Shown: positions 8,008-17,198, counted from the first letter of the stretch. The stretch: 64,000 nt of DNA from Collinsella sp. (GCA_019413925.1 DXMY01000007.1:10013-74012); one strand, 5' to 3'. Notes: a model not told the origin generated them from the letters alone. Program-made: numbers and translations.

Positions 8008-10006
8008 TGTGGCCGAAAAACTCGGCGTCTGCTGCTCGCCAGGGGCGGAAGGTAGAGGAATCGACCTTTACGTGCGCCGCGGCGGGTACGTCGTACCATT
8101 TGACCGTGTAGCCGGCGCCGTGAGAGCAAAAGACCGAGTCGGGCGTGTTGGGCAGATCGGCCTCGGGCTCATAGGCGGCCGTCTCGATTACGCGTTCGGC
8201 ATCATGGCAAGCCGCATAACCGGCGAACTCCAGGTACAGATGACCGCAACCACTCGTGTAGGCAGCCACCTCCAGCGCGTAATCCTGCACCTCGGATGCC
8301 GGCACGCGACCCACAAGCTTCGCTCGGTCGCCCGCCAACGTCGGCGGCTCGTACTCGGCACCCATGCGCGTGGCGTCTGACAACGCCCTGCCCACGCACT
8401 CCCCCGGCACCTCGAGCTCAAAGTGGTACCACGGCTCCAACAGCACCGCCGCGCCGGCCTCACGCGCCTGCATGAGTCCCTGTCGAATCGCGCGATACGT
8501 GGCCTGGCGAAAGTCGCCGCCCTCGGTGTGCTTGGCATGCGCACGGCCGCCCGTGAGCGTAATGCGCACATCGGTGATGGGCGAGCCGGTCAGCACGCCC
8601 AGGTGATCACGCTCCATGGCGTTGGTGAGCGCCAGACGTTGCCAGTTAAGATCGAGCTCGTCGGTCGAGGTCACGGTGCCAAACTGCACGCCCGAGCCCG
8701 CCGGCAACGGCTCCAGGCACAGATGCACCTCGGCATAGTGGCGCAGTGGCTCAAAGTGGCCCACGCCCTCAACCGGCTGCGAAATAGTCTCCTTATAGAG
8801 AATGCCGCCAGACTCAAACGCAACCGAAAGGCCAAAACGATCGGCCAGCACGCGCTGCACGACCTCGAGCTGCACCGCTCCCATGAGCTGCAGATGTATC
8901 TGTTCAAGATACGTGTTCCAGCTTACGCCGAGCATGGGGTCTTCGTCTGCCAGCTCAGTCAACGCTTTGAATACCACATGGACGTCGTGTTCGCCCGGTA
9001 GCACGGTATAGGTGAGAACCGGCGCAATGACGGGTGTATCGCCCGCGGGCTCCGCGCCCAGGGCATCCCCCGGGCGAACGTGTGCAAGACCCGTCACGGC
9101 ACAAATACCGCCAGCAGCAACTTCTTGGGCAAGCTCATACTTCTCGCCGTTATAGATGCGTACCTGATCGACCTTTTGCTCCCATGCCTCGGCGCCGGAA
9201 CGTCCGTCAATCATCTGTTTGGCATGCAGTGTGCCGCCGGTCACTTTAACCCAAGCCAAGCGCTCGCCGCGAACACCTTGGCTGACACGATAGACGCGCG
9301 CGGCAAACTCCGGGAGCCATGCCTGTTCGCGCATCAGCGCACATATGCCGTCCAGCAACTCGTCCACGCCTTGATCCTTGAGCGCCGAGCCGGTAAAGCA
9401 GGGAAACAACTTTCGCTCCGCGACCAACCGCGAAAGCGTGGCAGTCGAAAGCTCCCCTGCGTCGAGAAACTCCTCGAGCGCCGCCTCGTCCAACGCAGCA
9501 GCGTCCTCCTGAACGGCACCGCCCGCCAGCAGTTCGTTGGCATCCAGGCAGCCCTCGGAAAGACGCTGCCCAAGCTGTGCCAGCAAAACATCGCGGCCGG
9601 GATTCTCCAAATCGATTTTGTTGATATAGATGAACGTCGGAATGTCATAGCGCGCAAGCAGGCGCCACAGGGTCTCGGTGTGCCCCTGCACGCCATCGTT
9701 GGCGCCTACCACCAGAATCGCGTAGTCCAGGGCACGCAGCGTGCGCTCCGCCTCGGCAGAAAAATCGACATGGCCGGGAGCGTCCACGAGCATAACGTGG
9801 GTGTCGCCATGGTCGAGCACAGCCTGCGACGAGAAGATCGTAATGCCGCGCTCGCGCTCGATCTCGTTCGTATCCAGATGCGAGTCGCCGTCGTCAACGC
9901 GGCCGCGCTTGCGAATGCGGCCCGCATTGAACAGCATGGACTCGGCCAGCGTGGTCTTGCCGGCATCGACATGAGCCAAGATTCCAACGACCGCTTGCTT
10001 CGTCAT
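8003..10006 (-). CDS. Tet(M)/EF-G-like ribosome-protection GTPase
   Basis: A 667-residue translational GTPase. G1 is AHVDAGKTT, G2 is RGITI, G3 is DAPGHVDF, G4 is NKID. After the G domain it follows the Tet(M)/Tet(O) layout rather than EF-G: PVLTYTVLPGEHD and VEVVQRVLADRFG segments, then the C-terminal EVQDYALEVAAYTSG region like the Tet(M) domain IV/V loop area. Proteins of this family eject tetracycline from the ribosome. This copy is chromosomal, with composition like its neighbours, and may be an intrinsic homologue rather than an acquired resistance gene. Start chosen at ATG behind AAGAGGAGAGCC. Confidence 0.8.
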   Translation of the reverse strand: MTKQAVVGILAHVDAGKTTLAESMLFNAGRIRKRGRVDDGDSHLDTNEIERERGITIFSSQAVLDHGDTHVMLVDAPGHVDFSAEAERTLRALDYAILVVGANDGVQGHTETLWRLLARYDIPTFIYINKIDLENPGRDVLLAQLGQRLSEGCLDANELLAGGAVQEDAAALDEAALEEFLDAGELSTATLSRLVAERKLFPCFTGSALKDQGVDELLDGICALMREQAWLPEFAARVYRVSQGVRGERLAWVKVTGGTLHAKQMIDGRSGAEAWEQKVDQVRIYNGEKYELAQEVAAGGICAVTGLAHVRPGDALGAEPAGDTPVIAPVLTYTVLPGEHDVHVVFKALTELADEDPMLGVSWNTYLEQIHLQLMGAVQLEVVQRVLADRFGLSVAFESGGILYKETISQPVEGVGHFEPLRHYAEVHLCLEPLPAGSGVQFGTVTSTDELDLNWQRLALTNAMERDHLGVLTGSPITDVRITLTGGRAHAKHTEGGDFRQATYRAIRQGLMQAREAGAAVLLEPWYHFELEVPGECVGRALSDATRMGAEYEPPTLAGDRAKLVGRVPASEVQDYALEVAAYTSGCGHLYLEFAGYAACHDAERVIETAAYEPEADLPNTPDSVFCSHGAGYTVKWYDVPAAAHVKVDSSTFRPWRAADAEFFGHM

Positions 10007-10193
10007 GGCTCTCCTCTTATTGCAAGCCCATCGCACGCGGCAACGGGCATCCTCGTTCCACACTGGATGATACAATTTACGGGCCGGTGGGCGAAGCGGG
10101 CCCTATCCCCCGACCGAGCTCATCGCCCTGCGTTGCCGCGCGGCGATTTTCGTAGGTTCGCGCCTTGCGAAAGCCGGCTTGCAAATCAGCGCA

Positions 10194-10233
10194 GCGAACG
10201 AAAATGGCCCCGGGTGGGACCATTTTCGTTCGC
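10194..10233. repeat. 14-bp perfect inverted repeat
   Basis: GCGAACGAAAATGG (10194-10207) and its exact complement (10220-10233) flank a GC-rich 12-nt loop. No T-run follows on either strand, so it looks like a repeated palindromic element or operator rather than a simple terminator. It lies between the GNAT gene end and the upstream region of the Tet(M)-like gene. Confidence 0.65.
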
Positions 10234-10260
10234 GCGAATTGTTGACACGCGCCCCTGCTC

Positions 10261-10749
10261 TTACGCCTCGCGCAGCCAGTCGAACGCAACACGCGGCGTG
10301 CCGTCCGAAACATACACGACGCCGGCGCGCTCGAACCCCGCTTTCATGCTCGCGCCCTGCATAGGCAGGTTGTCCGCGTGCGTGTCGATACGCAGGTGGT
10401 CGGCGCGCGCCTTGGCAAAGGCAAACATCGCGGCTGCGATACCGTGCACGGTGCCGTCGGATGCCACGCGATGCAGCACGGCATATGGAGTGTCGCTGCG
10501 CCATTGACCGTCCTCAATTACGTCATAGCACTCGTCCGGACCCGGTAAAAAGGCAAACGTCGCCACCACGCGACCGTCAACTTCGCACACGTAACTGCCA
10601 CCAGCGGCAATATCGGCAGCCAGCTGCTCGGCCGAAGGCGTGCCCTCGGGCCACTGCGTGGCGTTACCATGCGCGCGCATAAACGCGCGGGCGGCGTCAT
10701 AGATAGCCATGACGGCGGGAATGTCGGTATCGAGGGTTTTTCTGATCAT
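10261..10749 (-). CDS. GNAT family N-acetyltransferase
   Basis: This protein of 162-163 residues has the GNAT fold: an N-terminal MIRKTLDTDIPAVMAIYDAA strand-helix, a core beta strand with VVATFAFLPG, an LHRVASDGTVHG segment in place of the acetyl-CoA loop, and the DTHADNLPMQGASMKAGF C-terminal motif typical of acetyltransferases of the YhbS/RimI-like class. The substrate is unknown. ATG at 10749 and GTG at 10752 are adjacent possible starts; a GAGG site lies 7-10 nt upstream. Single-gene unit, leftward. Confidence 0.8.
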   Translation of the reverse strand: MIRKTLDTDIPAVMAIYDAARAFMRAHGNATQWPEGTPSAEQLAADIAAGGSYVCEVDGRVVATFAFLPGPDECYDVIEDGQWRSDTPYAVLHRVASDGTVHGIAAAMFAFAKARADHLRIDTHADNLPMQGASMKAGFERAGVVYVSDGTPRVAFDWLREA

Positions 10750-10826
10750 CACGCGGCAACCTCACGTTTATTGGTATCACATTGATTGGGCAATGATACC
10801 AACGTTTTGAGAAGGGCGCGAAGCAG

Positions 10827-11123
10827 ATGGGAAGCAAAAAGCGAGCCGCCTGGTCAAAGGCCAAAAGCGAGTTTTTGGGCGCTGCTACCGGCGGCGATAT
10901 GAGCGACCTGTTTGCGCGCGAGGACGAGCGCCGCGACGCCCTGGACGCCGAGCGCGATGAAGTCTGGCGCTACAAATCGTGCGAGCGCAAAAACCGTTAC
11001 GACACACGCGCCGAGGCCGAGGCAGTTATGGCCGACTGCGAAAACCGCGGGCGGCGTGGTTTGGCCTGCTACAAATGCGAATACTGCGGTGGCTGGCACC
11101 TGACATCACACCCTTGGAAATAG
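10827..11123 (+). CDS. Small zinc-ribbon protein
   Basis: A 98-residue basic and acidic protein with an N-terminal helix rich in Lys/Arg and Glu/Asp and a C-terminal CYKCEYCGGWHLTSH motif. CxxC...CxxC-like cysteines and histidine form a likely zinc ribbon. The segment KNRYDTRAEAEAVMADCENRG precedes it. Similar short zinc-ribbon proteins occur in actinobacteria and phages without assigned function. Reads rightward, between two leftward enzyme genes. Confidence 0.65.
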   Translation: MGSKKRAAWSKAKSEFLGAATGGDMSDLFAREDERRDALDAERDEVWRYKSCERKNRYDTRAEAEAVMADCENRGRRGLACYKCEYCGGWHLTSHPWK

Positions 11124-11171
11124 GCTCCGCGTCGGCACGGCGCTGGCAAAGCACCGGCAATCGCACGCAAA

Positions 11172-11876
11172 CTACGGGCGCGGCGGCACCAAAACATCGT
11201 AGCGAACGGCTTTGCCCGCAAGCTGATAGCTCGGCTTAACGCCGGCAAGCAATGGGCCCTTCACCGGCCGCTTGATAACGACCTTGCGCGGGTGCGGTGC
11301 AAGCGCAGCCTCGACCAGCGCCTCCTCATCGGCGCACGGCTGCTCCAAATGATGCAAGAGCTGGAACTTCTTTTTAACCGCCGCGCTCTTGTTGCGCTCG
11401 GGAAACATGGGGTCCAGATATACCACGTCGGGAGCGGTAAGCTCGCCCCGCCCGATCAGCTCAGCTGCATGGCGAAGGCCGGCAATGCTATCCTCGCCCG
11501 CATGTAAGCGCATGCGCGCCACAGCAGCCGCAAGCGCCGGATCATCTGCCGCGCGATCCAAGGCGTCCTTGAGGAGTGCCGCGATTACGCAATCCTGTTC
11601 ATACAGATCGACGGTAAAGCCCGCGGCCGCCAGCAGCAGCGAATCCTCACCAAAGCCCGCCGTGGCATCAATCGCCCATGGGCGCTCGATGCCTTTTGTG
11701 CGCGCAACCTTTACCAGCAGCTCTTGCCGCAGGCGGCCCTGCTTGAGTCGTGGCAGCATGCGGCCAAAATCGGCGCGCAATTCCATCGTGCCGTCGGCGA
11801 GCGTGAGGCCCTCGGACTTCCCGGTCAGCTCAAGCCCCGCGGCCCGAGCAACAGAAAAGGGATCGACGACGCCCAT
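11172..11876 (-). CDS. rsmJ: 16S rRNA (guanine(1516)-N(2))-methyltransferase RsmJ-like
   Basis: A SAM methyltransferase of 234 residues. DATAGFGEDSLLLAAAG is motif I; VVYLDPMFPERNKSAAVKK is the RsmJ catalytic DPM(F/Y)P motif; KVVIKRPVKGPLLAGVKPSY is the family C-terminal motif. It would methylate G1516 of 16S rRNA in the assembled small subunit. The ATG at 11876 has AAGGAG 7 bp upstream; an earlier GTG would overlap that site and was rejected. Confidence 0.85.
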   Translation of the reverse strand: MGVVDPFSVARAAGLELTGKSEGLTLADGTMELRADFGRMLPRLKQGRLRQELLVKVARTKGIERPWAIDATAGFGEDSLLLAAAGFTVDLYEQDCVIAALLKDALDRAADDPALAAAVARMRLHAGEDSIAGLRHAAELIGRGELTAPDVVYLDPMFPERNKSAAVKKKFQLLHHLEQPCADEEALVEAALAPHPRKVVIKRPVKGPLLAGVKPSYQLAGKAVRYDVLVPPRP

Positions 11877-11939
11877 GGACACTCCTTAGCAAACAAAACG
11901 AATACGTGAGCGCCACCTCAGTTGGCACCCAACCGTCCG

Positions 11940-12083
11940 TTATTGTCCCACATGCGACATGGTCCACAGCATCCCAATGCAAAGCACCGCCATCAATCCC
12001 GTGCACACGGCAGCGATCACAGAATCACCCATGCGCCTTCCCAACGACCGCGGTTCACGCACTTGCTCTGGTCCGTACATCAT
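11940..12083 (-). CDS. Small single-span membrane protein (47 aa)
   Basis: A short ORF with an excellent AAGGAGGAGCC site. It begins MMYGPEQVREPRSLGRRMGD, followed by one hydrophobic helix (SVIAAVCTGLMAVLCIGMLW) and a short MSHVGQ end. Basic residues precede the helix, which predicts an inside N-terminus. No family is recognised. It lies upstream of rsmJ in the same direction, with 63 bp between them. Confidence 0.6.
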   Translation of the reverse strand: MMYGPEQVREPRSLGRRMGDSVIAAVCTGLMAVLCIGMLWTMSHVGQ

Positions 12084-12316
12084 GGCTCCTCCTTAGACTC
12101 ACTTCTTATCACGGCCTCATCATCGCAGCGCCGCACATGAGCTGCCATCGATTTGGCTTACGTCCAGCTTTCCTTTTTGAAAGGTTGGTGTTGGGTTGCA
12201 CGGGCTCAAAGCGCTTTCAGGCGCATGCATCGCCGCGTTGAATTACAATGTGCTTCACCATATGTGCAGCACATGGGGTGCGCCAGGTTGGCGTACTCGT
12301 ATCGAAAGGACCAGCC

Positions 12317-12721
12317 ATGAGCAACGCCTGTAAATTACTCAAAATCCTATCGTTCCTCTTCTTTGTCGTCGGCATTCTAAGCGCAGGCATGGGTGCTACA
12401 GCGCTCCTTGCGGGCAGCGCGGCAGGCGATATCACGGGTGCCATGATCGTTTCTTGCATCGTCGTCATCGTATTGGGCGTCGTCGAAATTGTGACCGCCG
12501 TCTTTGGCATCCGCGCAGCAAATAATCCCGCCAAGGCTGGCGTTGTCTGGATTTGGTCCATCGTCTGCCTAGCATGTTCGGTCATCAGTCTGCTTCTCTC
12601 CCTGCCGCTCTTGGGTGGGACCGGCTCAAGCATCCCCGATTTTACCGGCCTGATTGTCAGCATTATCTACTTTGTACTCGCCAACCGCGTCAAGAAAGAG
12701 GGCATGGACCGTTTGAGCTAA
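12317..12721 (+). CDS. Four-helix membrane protein of unknown function
   Basis: This 134-residue protein has four predicted membrane helices (residues about 8-32, 42-66, 77-98, 107-125) with a short basic C-terminus (NRVKKEGMDRLS). Start placed at ATG with AAAGGA 7 nt upstream. The pattern LLKILSFLFFVVGILSAGMG is common in small Actinobacterial membrane proteins. No conserved polar motif suggests a substrate. Confidence 0.7.
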   Translation: MSNACKLLKILSFLFFVVGILSAGMGATALLAGSAAGDITGAMIVSCIVVIVLGVVEIVTAVFGIRAANNPAKAGVVWIWSIVCLACSVISLLLSLPLLGGTGSSIPDFTGLIVSIIYFVLANRVKKEGMDRLS

Positions 12722-12769
12722 GCCGCATCCGTGCCAATCGCTCAGCGACTCTGGTATATACGCCAATAA

Positions 12770-12805
12770 AAAGGGCCGATCGCGCAGCAACGCGGTCGGC
12801 CCTTT
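12770..12805. terminator. Bidirectional terminator
   Basis: Arms AAAGGGCCGATCGCG and CGCGGTCGGCCCTTT pair over 15 bp with one mismatch. On the minus strand it is followed by TTTTTATT, which fits termination of rlmA transcripts; on the plus strand it ends the membrane-protein gene. Confidence 0.75.
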
Positions 12806-12825
12806 ACGTTTGCCCAGATAAAACC

Positions 12826-12858
12826 TACCAAAATAAACCTGTCCCTTTTTGGTAGGTT
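12826..12858. repeat. GGTAGG palindrome, GGGACAG-containing
   Basis: CCTACCAAAA and TTTTTGGTAGG flank a centre with CTGTCCC. It shares the GGGACAG core with the short palindrome family and abuts the TAA stop of rlmA. Confidence 0.65.
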
Positions 12859-13669
12859 AGTGGCGGTACTCGGCGATGATAAAGTCGATATCGGTCTGGA
12901 GCGTGTCCAAGTTTGCCAGGCGCTCTTTGTCGGCAGGGCGCGTGCGGTAGTAGTACGGCGTCATCTGGAACACCGCCTCGATGTCGGCCTGGGTCTGGAG
13001 CGTAATATTCGCAGATACCCGCTGCGTTCCGACCAACTCGAGCTCGGTAGTCTTCGGCAGCTTCTCGTCGTTAAGGTACGGCGTATCGTAGAGCACTTCC
13101 TTAAGCCCAAACAGATGACGGGCACCCGGCACCACGGTGTAGAGCGAGCCCTCCGGCGCCAGTACGCGGGCAAACTCGCGCTCGTTAAAGGGAGCGAAGA
13201 GCTCGGTCACCATATCGAAGGCGCCGTCCGCCACGGGGATGTCCTTCATGTTGGCCACGAAGTAGGTCGCATCGCCGCGCTTGGCAGCCAGGCGCACCAT
13301 CTCTTTACCCAGGTCAAAGCCGTAAGCATCCACGCCCGAAACCGCGCCCATGGCACTGGTGTAGTAGCCCTCGCCACAGCAAATATCGAGCAACGTCATG
13401 GGGCAGTTCGTTGACGCGGCACGACCAGACACCCGCTCGCGCACCAGCTCGACCATCGCATCGCGCAACGGCGCGTAGTATCCACGGTTCAGAAAGTCAC
13501 GACGGCTGCGCGCCTGCGACTTGGGATCGCCCATGGAGTCGCCGCTCTTGGACGAGCGCAGCAGATATAGATAGCCCTCGCGCGCACGGTCAAACCGGTG
13601 TCCGCCCGCGCATGCAGCACCGCGCTCGTCGTCCACCAACGGCTTATGGCAAACGGGACACAACAACAT
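12857..13669 (-). CDS. rlmA: 23S rRNA (guanine-N1)-methyltransferase RlmA-like
   Basis: 270 residues. An N-terminal zinc finger (CPVCHKPL...CAGGHRFDRAREGYL) is typical of RlmA. It is followed by RSRRDFLNRGYYAPLRD, the RlmA SAM-domain entry, then LLDICCGEGYYTSAM (motif I) and ELFAPFNEREFARVLAPEGS. The enzyme methylates N1 of a 23S rRNA helix-35 guanine (G745 or G748 by subtype). The stop TAA touches the palindrome at 12826-12858. Confidence 0.85.
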   Translation of the reverse strand: MLLCPVCHKPLVDDERGAACAGGHRFDRAREGYLYLLRSSKSGDSMGDPKSQARSRRDFLNRGYYAPLRDAMVELVRERVSGRAASTNCPMTLLDICCGEGYYTSAMGAVSGVDAYGFDLGKEMVRLAAKRGDATYFVANMKDIPVADGAFDMVTELFAPFNEREFARVLAPEGSLYTVVPGARHLFGLKEVLYDTPYLNDEKLPKTTELELVGTQRVSANITLQTQADIEAVFQMTPYYYRTRPADKERLANLDTLQTDIDFIIAEYRH

Positions 13670-13737
13670 GGCAACTCCTTAGCGCGAACAACACAACGCC
13701 CACCATTGTCGCACGCCTTCCCCACCTAGTCATAGAA

Positions 13738-13796
13738 GAGACAAGGAGTGTCCCCAGCTGCCGGCAGAAAAGGAACGTCCCTAAGTGCCGGCTGGA
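13738..13796. repeat. GGGAC-related imperfect repeat
   Basis: The stretch carries GTGTCCCCAGCTGCCGGC and, about 20 bp on, GGAACGTCCCTAAGTGCCGG. The two halves resemble the GGGGACGTTC family seen at 26022 and 34161, but with different flanks. It lies upstream of the MATE gene. Confidence 0.45.
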
Positions 13797-13860
13797 TGTA
13801 TTAGGAGTATCATCGTCTGCGCAAATAAGCACGAAAAAGCATATTAGAGATTGAGAGCGT

Positions 13861-15243
13861 ATGGCTGATACCGCATCTAAGCACATCGACATGACTACCG
13901 GCTCGCTATGGCGCAATATTCCCCTGTTCGCCTTCCCCGTGGCCGCCACGAGCATCTTGGAGCAGCTATCGAACCTCATCGCCACCGTCATCATCGGTAA
14001 TTTCTCGGGCGACCAGGGAACCCTCGCCATGGCGGCGGTCGGCTCCAATGTTCCGCTTACCAGCCTTATGCTCAACCTGTTTATCGGCATGTCGCTTGGC
14101 TCAAATGTGGTCATCGCCAACGCTATCGGCCGCAACGATCAGAACATGGTCAAACGCGCCGTCCATACCTCGATTCTTATGGCACTCGTGGGCTTTGTCG
14201 TCATCGCGCTGGGCGAGATCTTTGCCGAGCCCATGCTCGCCGCGCTCAACGTTCCTGCCGAAACCATGCCGCTCGCATCGCTCTACCTGCGCGTCTTTTT
14301 GCTCAGCATGCCCTCGATCTTGCTCTACAACTTTGAGGCCGCGATCTTCCGCTCCGTCGGCATCACCCGCATGCCGCTGCAGGCGCTTGCCGTGTCCACC
14401 GTCCTCAACATTGGCCTGGACCTCATCTTTGTTCCCGTGCTCCACTGGGGCGTCGCGGGCGTCGCCATCGCCACCGCCATCGCCTACACCGTCAGCGCCG
14501 CCACGCTCTTTATCCGCCTGCTCAAGACCGACTCCGTCGTCCGCGTCACCCCACGCGACTTAGGCTTAGACCTCGTCGCCCTCAAGCGCATCGTCAAGAT
14601 CGGCCTGCCCGCCGGCATCCAAAGCGCCGTCTTTGCCGTCGCCAACATCATCATCCAGTCTGCCATCAACAGCCTGGGCACCGAGGTCATGGCGGCCTCG
14701 AGCGCTGCCATGAGCCTGGAGTACGTATGCTACAACCTGCTCAACAGCTTTAGCCAGGCCTGCACCACCTTTGTGGGACAAAACCACGGTGCCCGCCAAA
14801 TCGACCGCTGCACTAAGACGCTCAAGGTCTGCTTGGTCGAAGGCGGTATCGTTGCACTCACCACAATCGTCGTTATTGTCGGCCTGGGACGCGAGATCTT
14901 GTCGCTGTTCAACAGCGATCCCAACATCGTCTCAATCGGCTATATCCGCGTGTGCTCGATCTTCCCGGCGTACGCCTTTAGCATGTTCTACGAAAACATG
15001 TCAGGCTACCTGCGCGGCTTTGGTATCTCGCTCACGCCCGCCCTCATCACCATGATCTGCGTCTGCGGCATCCGCTTCTATTGGGTGTTCTGCGTGTTCC
15101 CGCACTTCCGCACCTTTGCGAACATCATGATGGTCTACCCTATCAGCCTGGGCACCACGGCGTTCTTTATGGTCGTGGCGGTACTACTCTGCCACCCGGC
15201 ACGCACCTATCGCGCCACCCAAGCCAAAGCGACAGCCCGCTAA
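13861..15243 (+). CDS. MATE family efflux transporter
   Basis: 460 residues with about 12 membrane helices in two homologous halves, as in MatE/NorM/DinF proteins. The N-terminal half starts MTTGSLWRNIPLFAFPVAAT and carries SNLIATVIIGNFSG and AAVGSNVPLTSLMLNLFIG; the second half repeats the pattern (VKIGLPAGIQSAVFAVANI...SLEYVCYNLLNSFSQACTTF). These proteins export cationic compounds with Na+ or H+ exchange. Substrate not deducible. Starts behind GAGAG, single gene. Confidence 0.9.
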   Translation: MADTASKHIDMTTGSLWRNIPLFAFPVAATSILEQLSNLIATVIIGNFSGDQGTLAMAAVGSNVPLTSLMLNLFIGMSLGSNVVIANAIGRNDQNMVKRAVHTSILMALVGFVVIALGEIFAEPMLAALNVPAETMPLASLYLRVFLLSMPSILLYNFEAAIFRSVGITRMPLQALAVSTVLNIGLDLIFVPVLHWGVAGVAIATAIAYTVSAATLFIRLLKTDSVVRVTPRDLGLDLVALKRIVKIGLPAGIQSAVFAVANIIIQSAINSLGTEVMAASSAAMSLEYVCYNLLNSFSQACTTFVGQNHGARQIDRCTKTLKVCLVEGGIVALTTIVVIVGLGREILSLFNSDPNIVSIGYIRVCSIFPAYAFSMFYENMSGYLRGFGISLTPALITMICVCGIRFYWVFCVFPHFRTFANIMMVYPISLGTTAFFMVVAVLLCHPARTYRATQAKATAR

Positions 15244-15270
15244 ACACCGCACTCAACGCCACGTCAGTCA

Positions 15271-16137
15271 TTAATTGACAATATGCGAGCTCATATAGTC
15301 GATAAAGCGCCTCGTGGCGATGGGCATGGTGTCCCAACTGCGCCAGGCTGCAACCACGTCACGCGAAGGAGCATGCACGATGGGACGCACGCGAATATCG
15401 GCCCGCATGCCCTCGACGGTACGGCGATACAGCATGCTCACGCCTAGGCCCTCCTCCACCATCGCCATGATGGTGTAGTCGTCGGTCACCTCGCTCGTCA
15501 CGTGCGGCGACAGCCCATGCGCCGCAAATGCATCGAGCACCAGGCTCTGTTCGCCCTCATCCAGCAGCACAAACGGCTCGGACGCCAGGTCGGCGAGCGT
15601 CACCTTTTCCTTTGCCGTCAGCGGATGCGCGGCCGGCAACAATGCTACCAACTCGTCGTGATAGACCACGCGCTTCTCGAGCCCAGCGGTAAACCCGCGC
15701 GCCGTAAAGCAAAAGTCAACCACGCCATCGTGCACCCACTGGGCGTTGCGCGTGTAATCGCCCTGCTTAAGGGTAAAGCGTACACCAGGATGCAGAGCCC
15801 CAAAGTCGCGAATCATGCGCGGCAACACGGTGCGGCTCACGTTAGTAAACGTCGCGATACGAATATCAGTCGACGAAAGCCCCAGCAACTCTTGGCGCTT
15901 GCCCTCAAGCTCGGCCTCGGCAGTTACGATCTGTCGCAGATACGGCAGGTACTGTTTGCCGTCGCGCGTAAGCGACACACCCTGCTTGCCGCGCTCGATA
16001 AGCGTGGTACCCAGCTCGCGCTCGAGCGCCTTGACGGCCTGGCTCACCGCACTTTGCGTATAGCCCAACTCATCGGCCGCACCCTTAAGACTGCCGCGAT
16101 CGACCACCATACAAACAATCTGATAACGCGATGCCAT
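15271..16137 (-). CDS. LysR family transcriptional regulator
   Basis: 288 residues. The N-terminal winged HTH is YQIVCMVVDRGSLKGAADEL followed by GYTQSAVSQAVKALERELG. Residues about 90-285 form the PBP2-like effector domain (IATFTNVSRTVLPRMIRDF, VDFCFTARG). It is divergent from the EamA transporter at 16296, so it probably controls that gene and its own expression through the site at 16197-16215. Confidence 0.9.
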   Translation of the reverse strand: MASRYQIVCMVVDRGSLKGAADELGYTQSAVSQAVKALERELGTTLIERGKQGVSLTRDGKQYLPYLRQIVTAEAELEGKRQELLGLSSTDIRIATFTNVSRTVLPRMIRDFGALHPGVRFTLKQGDYTRNAQWVHDGVVDFCFTARGFTAGLEKRVVYHDELVALLPAAHPLTAKEKVTLADLASEPFVLLDEGEQSLVLDAFAAHGLSPHVTSEVTDDYTIMAMVEEGLGVSMLYRRTVEGMRADIRVRPIVHAPSRDVVAAWRSWDTMPIATRRFIDYMSSHIVN

Positions 16138-16196
16138 CGTGCCTCCACATCAATGCAGCCGTAAAACGTTTTGCCAGGGCTTTTTCTACCTACATT

Positions 16197-16215
16197 AGTA
16201 TTTCTTAATCATACT
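16197..16215. promoter_or_regulatory. LysR-type operator candidate
   Basis: AGTAT-N9-ATACT lies between the divergent LysR and EamA genes. Interrupted dyads with T-N11-A symmetry are the usual LysR binding pattern. Confidence 0.5.
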
Positions 16216-16295
16216 GAAGATACATTCGCTTTACTACATCTACATCTGGGAGCAAAATCCTTTTTGCGAAACCGTTCTGTAACAAAAGGAGTCCC

Positions 16296-17198
16296 ATGGA
16301 CCGCAAAAAAGCAATCGCGCTCTCATTTTCCGTTCCCGTCGCATGGGGCTTTTCGTATCCCCTCATGAAGATCGGCATGGACAGCATGAACGCCACGAGC
16401 ATCGTCGCGCTACGCTGCATCATCGCCTTTGTGGCCTGCCTGCTGCTCTTCCACAAGCGCGCGTTGCGCATCAACCGCGACCTTATGGTCCGCGCCGCCA
16501 TCATCGGCGCCATCATGGCAACCGAGCTCACCTGCATGTGCCTGGGCTCCAGCCTCACTTCTGCCTCCACTGCCGGCTTTTTGCAGAGCCTGACAGTCGT
16601 GATCGTGCCGTTTGCCAACGCCGCCCTGCTGCGTCGCGCCCCCGAGCGCAAGGTGCTCGTCGGCACCGCCATCGTCACCTGCGGCATGCTGCTGCTCTCG
16701 GGCGCCGACTTCACCAGCCTGAACCCGGGCGCACTCATCATGCTGCTCTCGGCCTTTATCTATGCCAGCCACATTATCATTGCCAAGCGCTTTGTCGAAG
16801 AAGTCGACCCGCTGGCTCTGGGCGTTTGGCAGCTGGGCTTTGGCGGCCTGTTCTCGGGCATCGCCGCATGCGCTTTTGGCGGTTTCACGCTTCCCAGCAC
16901 GCCCGGCGAAATCGTCGTTATCGTTGCGCTCGCACTCATCTGCTCTGCCTACGGCTTTATCACCCAGACGCTCGTGCAGCCCCACGTACCTGCCGAAACC
17001 ACTGGCTTCGCTTTCTCGCTCGAGCCGGTCTGCTCCGCCGTCTTCTCGTTCTTCCTGGTCGGCGAGGTCCTGAGCCCCATCGCCTTCTTTGGCGCCGCCC
17101 TCATCCTCACCGGCGTCATGGTGGCAACTGTCGAGCTTCCGCGCCTTCGCGCACTTGGACACGCTCGTATGGCAGGAGCGCCCGAGCACGTCTCGTAG
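16296..17198 (+). CDS. EamA/DMT family transporter
   Basis: 300 residues with ten predicted membrane helices and two EamA halves. The first begins ALSFSVPVAWGFSYPLMKIGMD; the second starts near residue 145 (GALIMLLSAFIYASHIIIAKRF). Members export small metabolites or amino acids; the substrate is not deducible. AAAGGAGTCCC precedes the ATG. Divergent from the LysR regulator. Confidence 0.85.
   Translation: MDRKKAIALSFSVPVAWGFSYPLMKIGMDSMNATSIVALRCIIAFVACLLLFHKRALRINRDLMVRAAIIGAIMATELTCMCLGSSLTSASTAGFLQSLTVVIVPFANAALLRRAPERKVLVGTAIVTCGMLLLSGADFTSLNPGALIMLLSAFIYASHIIIAKRFVEEVDPLALGVWQLGFGGLFSGIAACAFGGFTLPSTPGEIVVIVALALICSAYGFITQTLVQPHVPAETTGFAFSLEPVCSAVFSFFLVGEVLSPIAFFGAALILTGVMVATVELPRLRALGHARMAGAPEHVS

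Noticed and set aside
9080..10507. 475-codon rightward frame opposite the Tet(M)-like gene
   Set aside because: No motif or ribosome site; overlaps two well-supported leftward genes.
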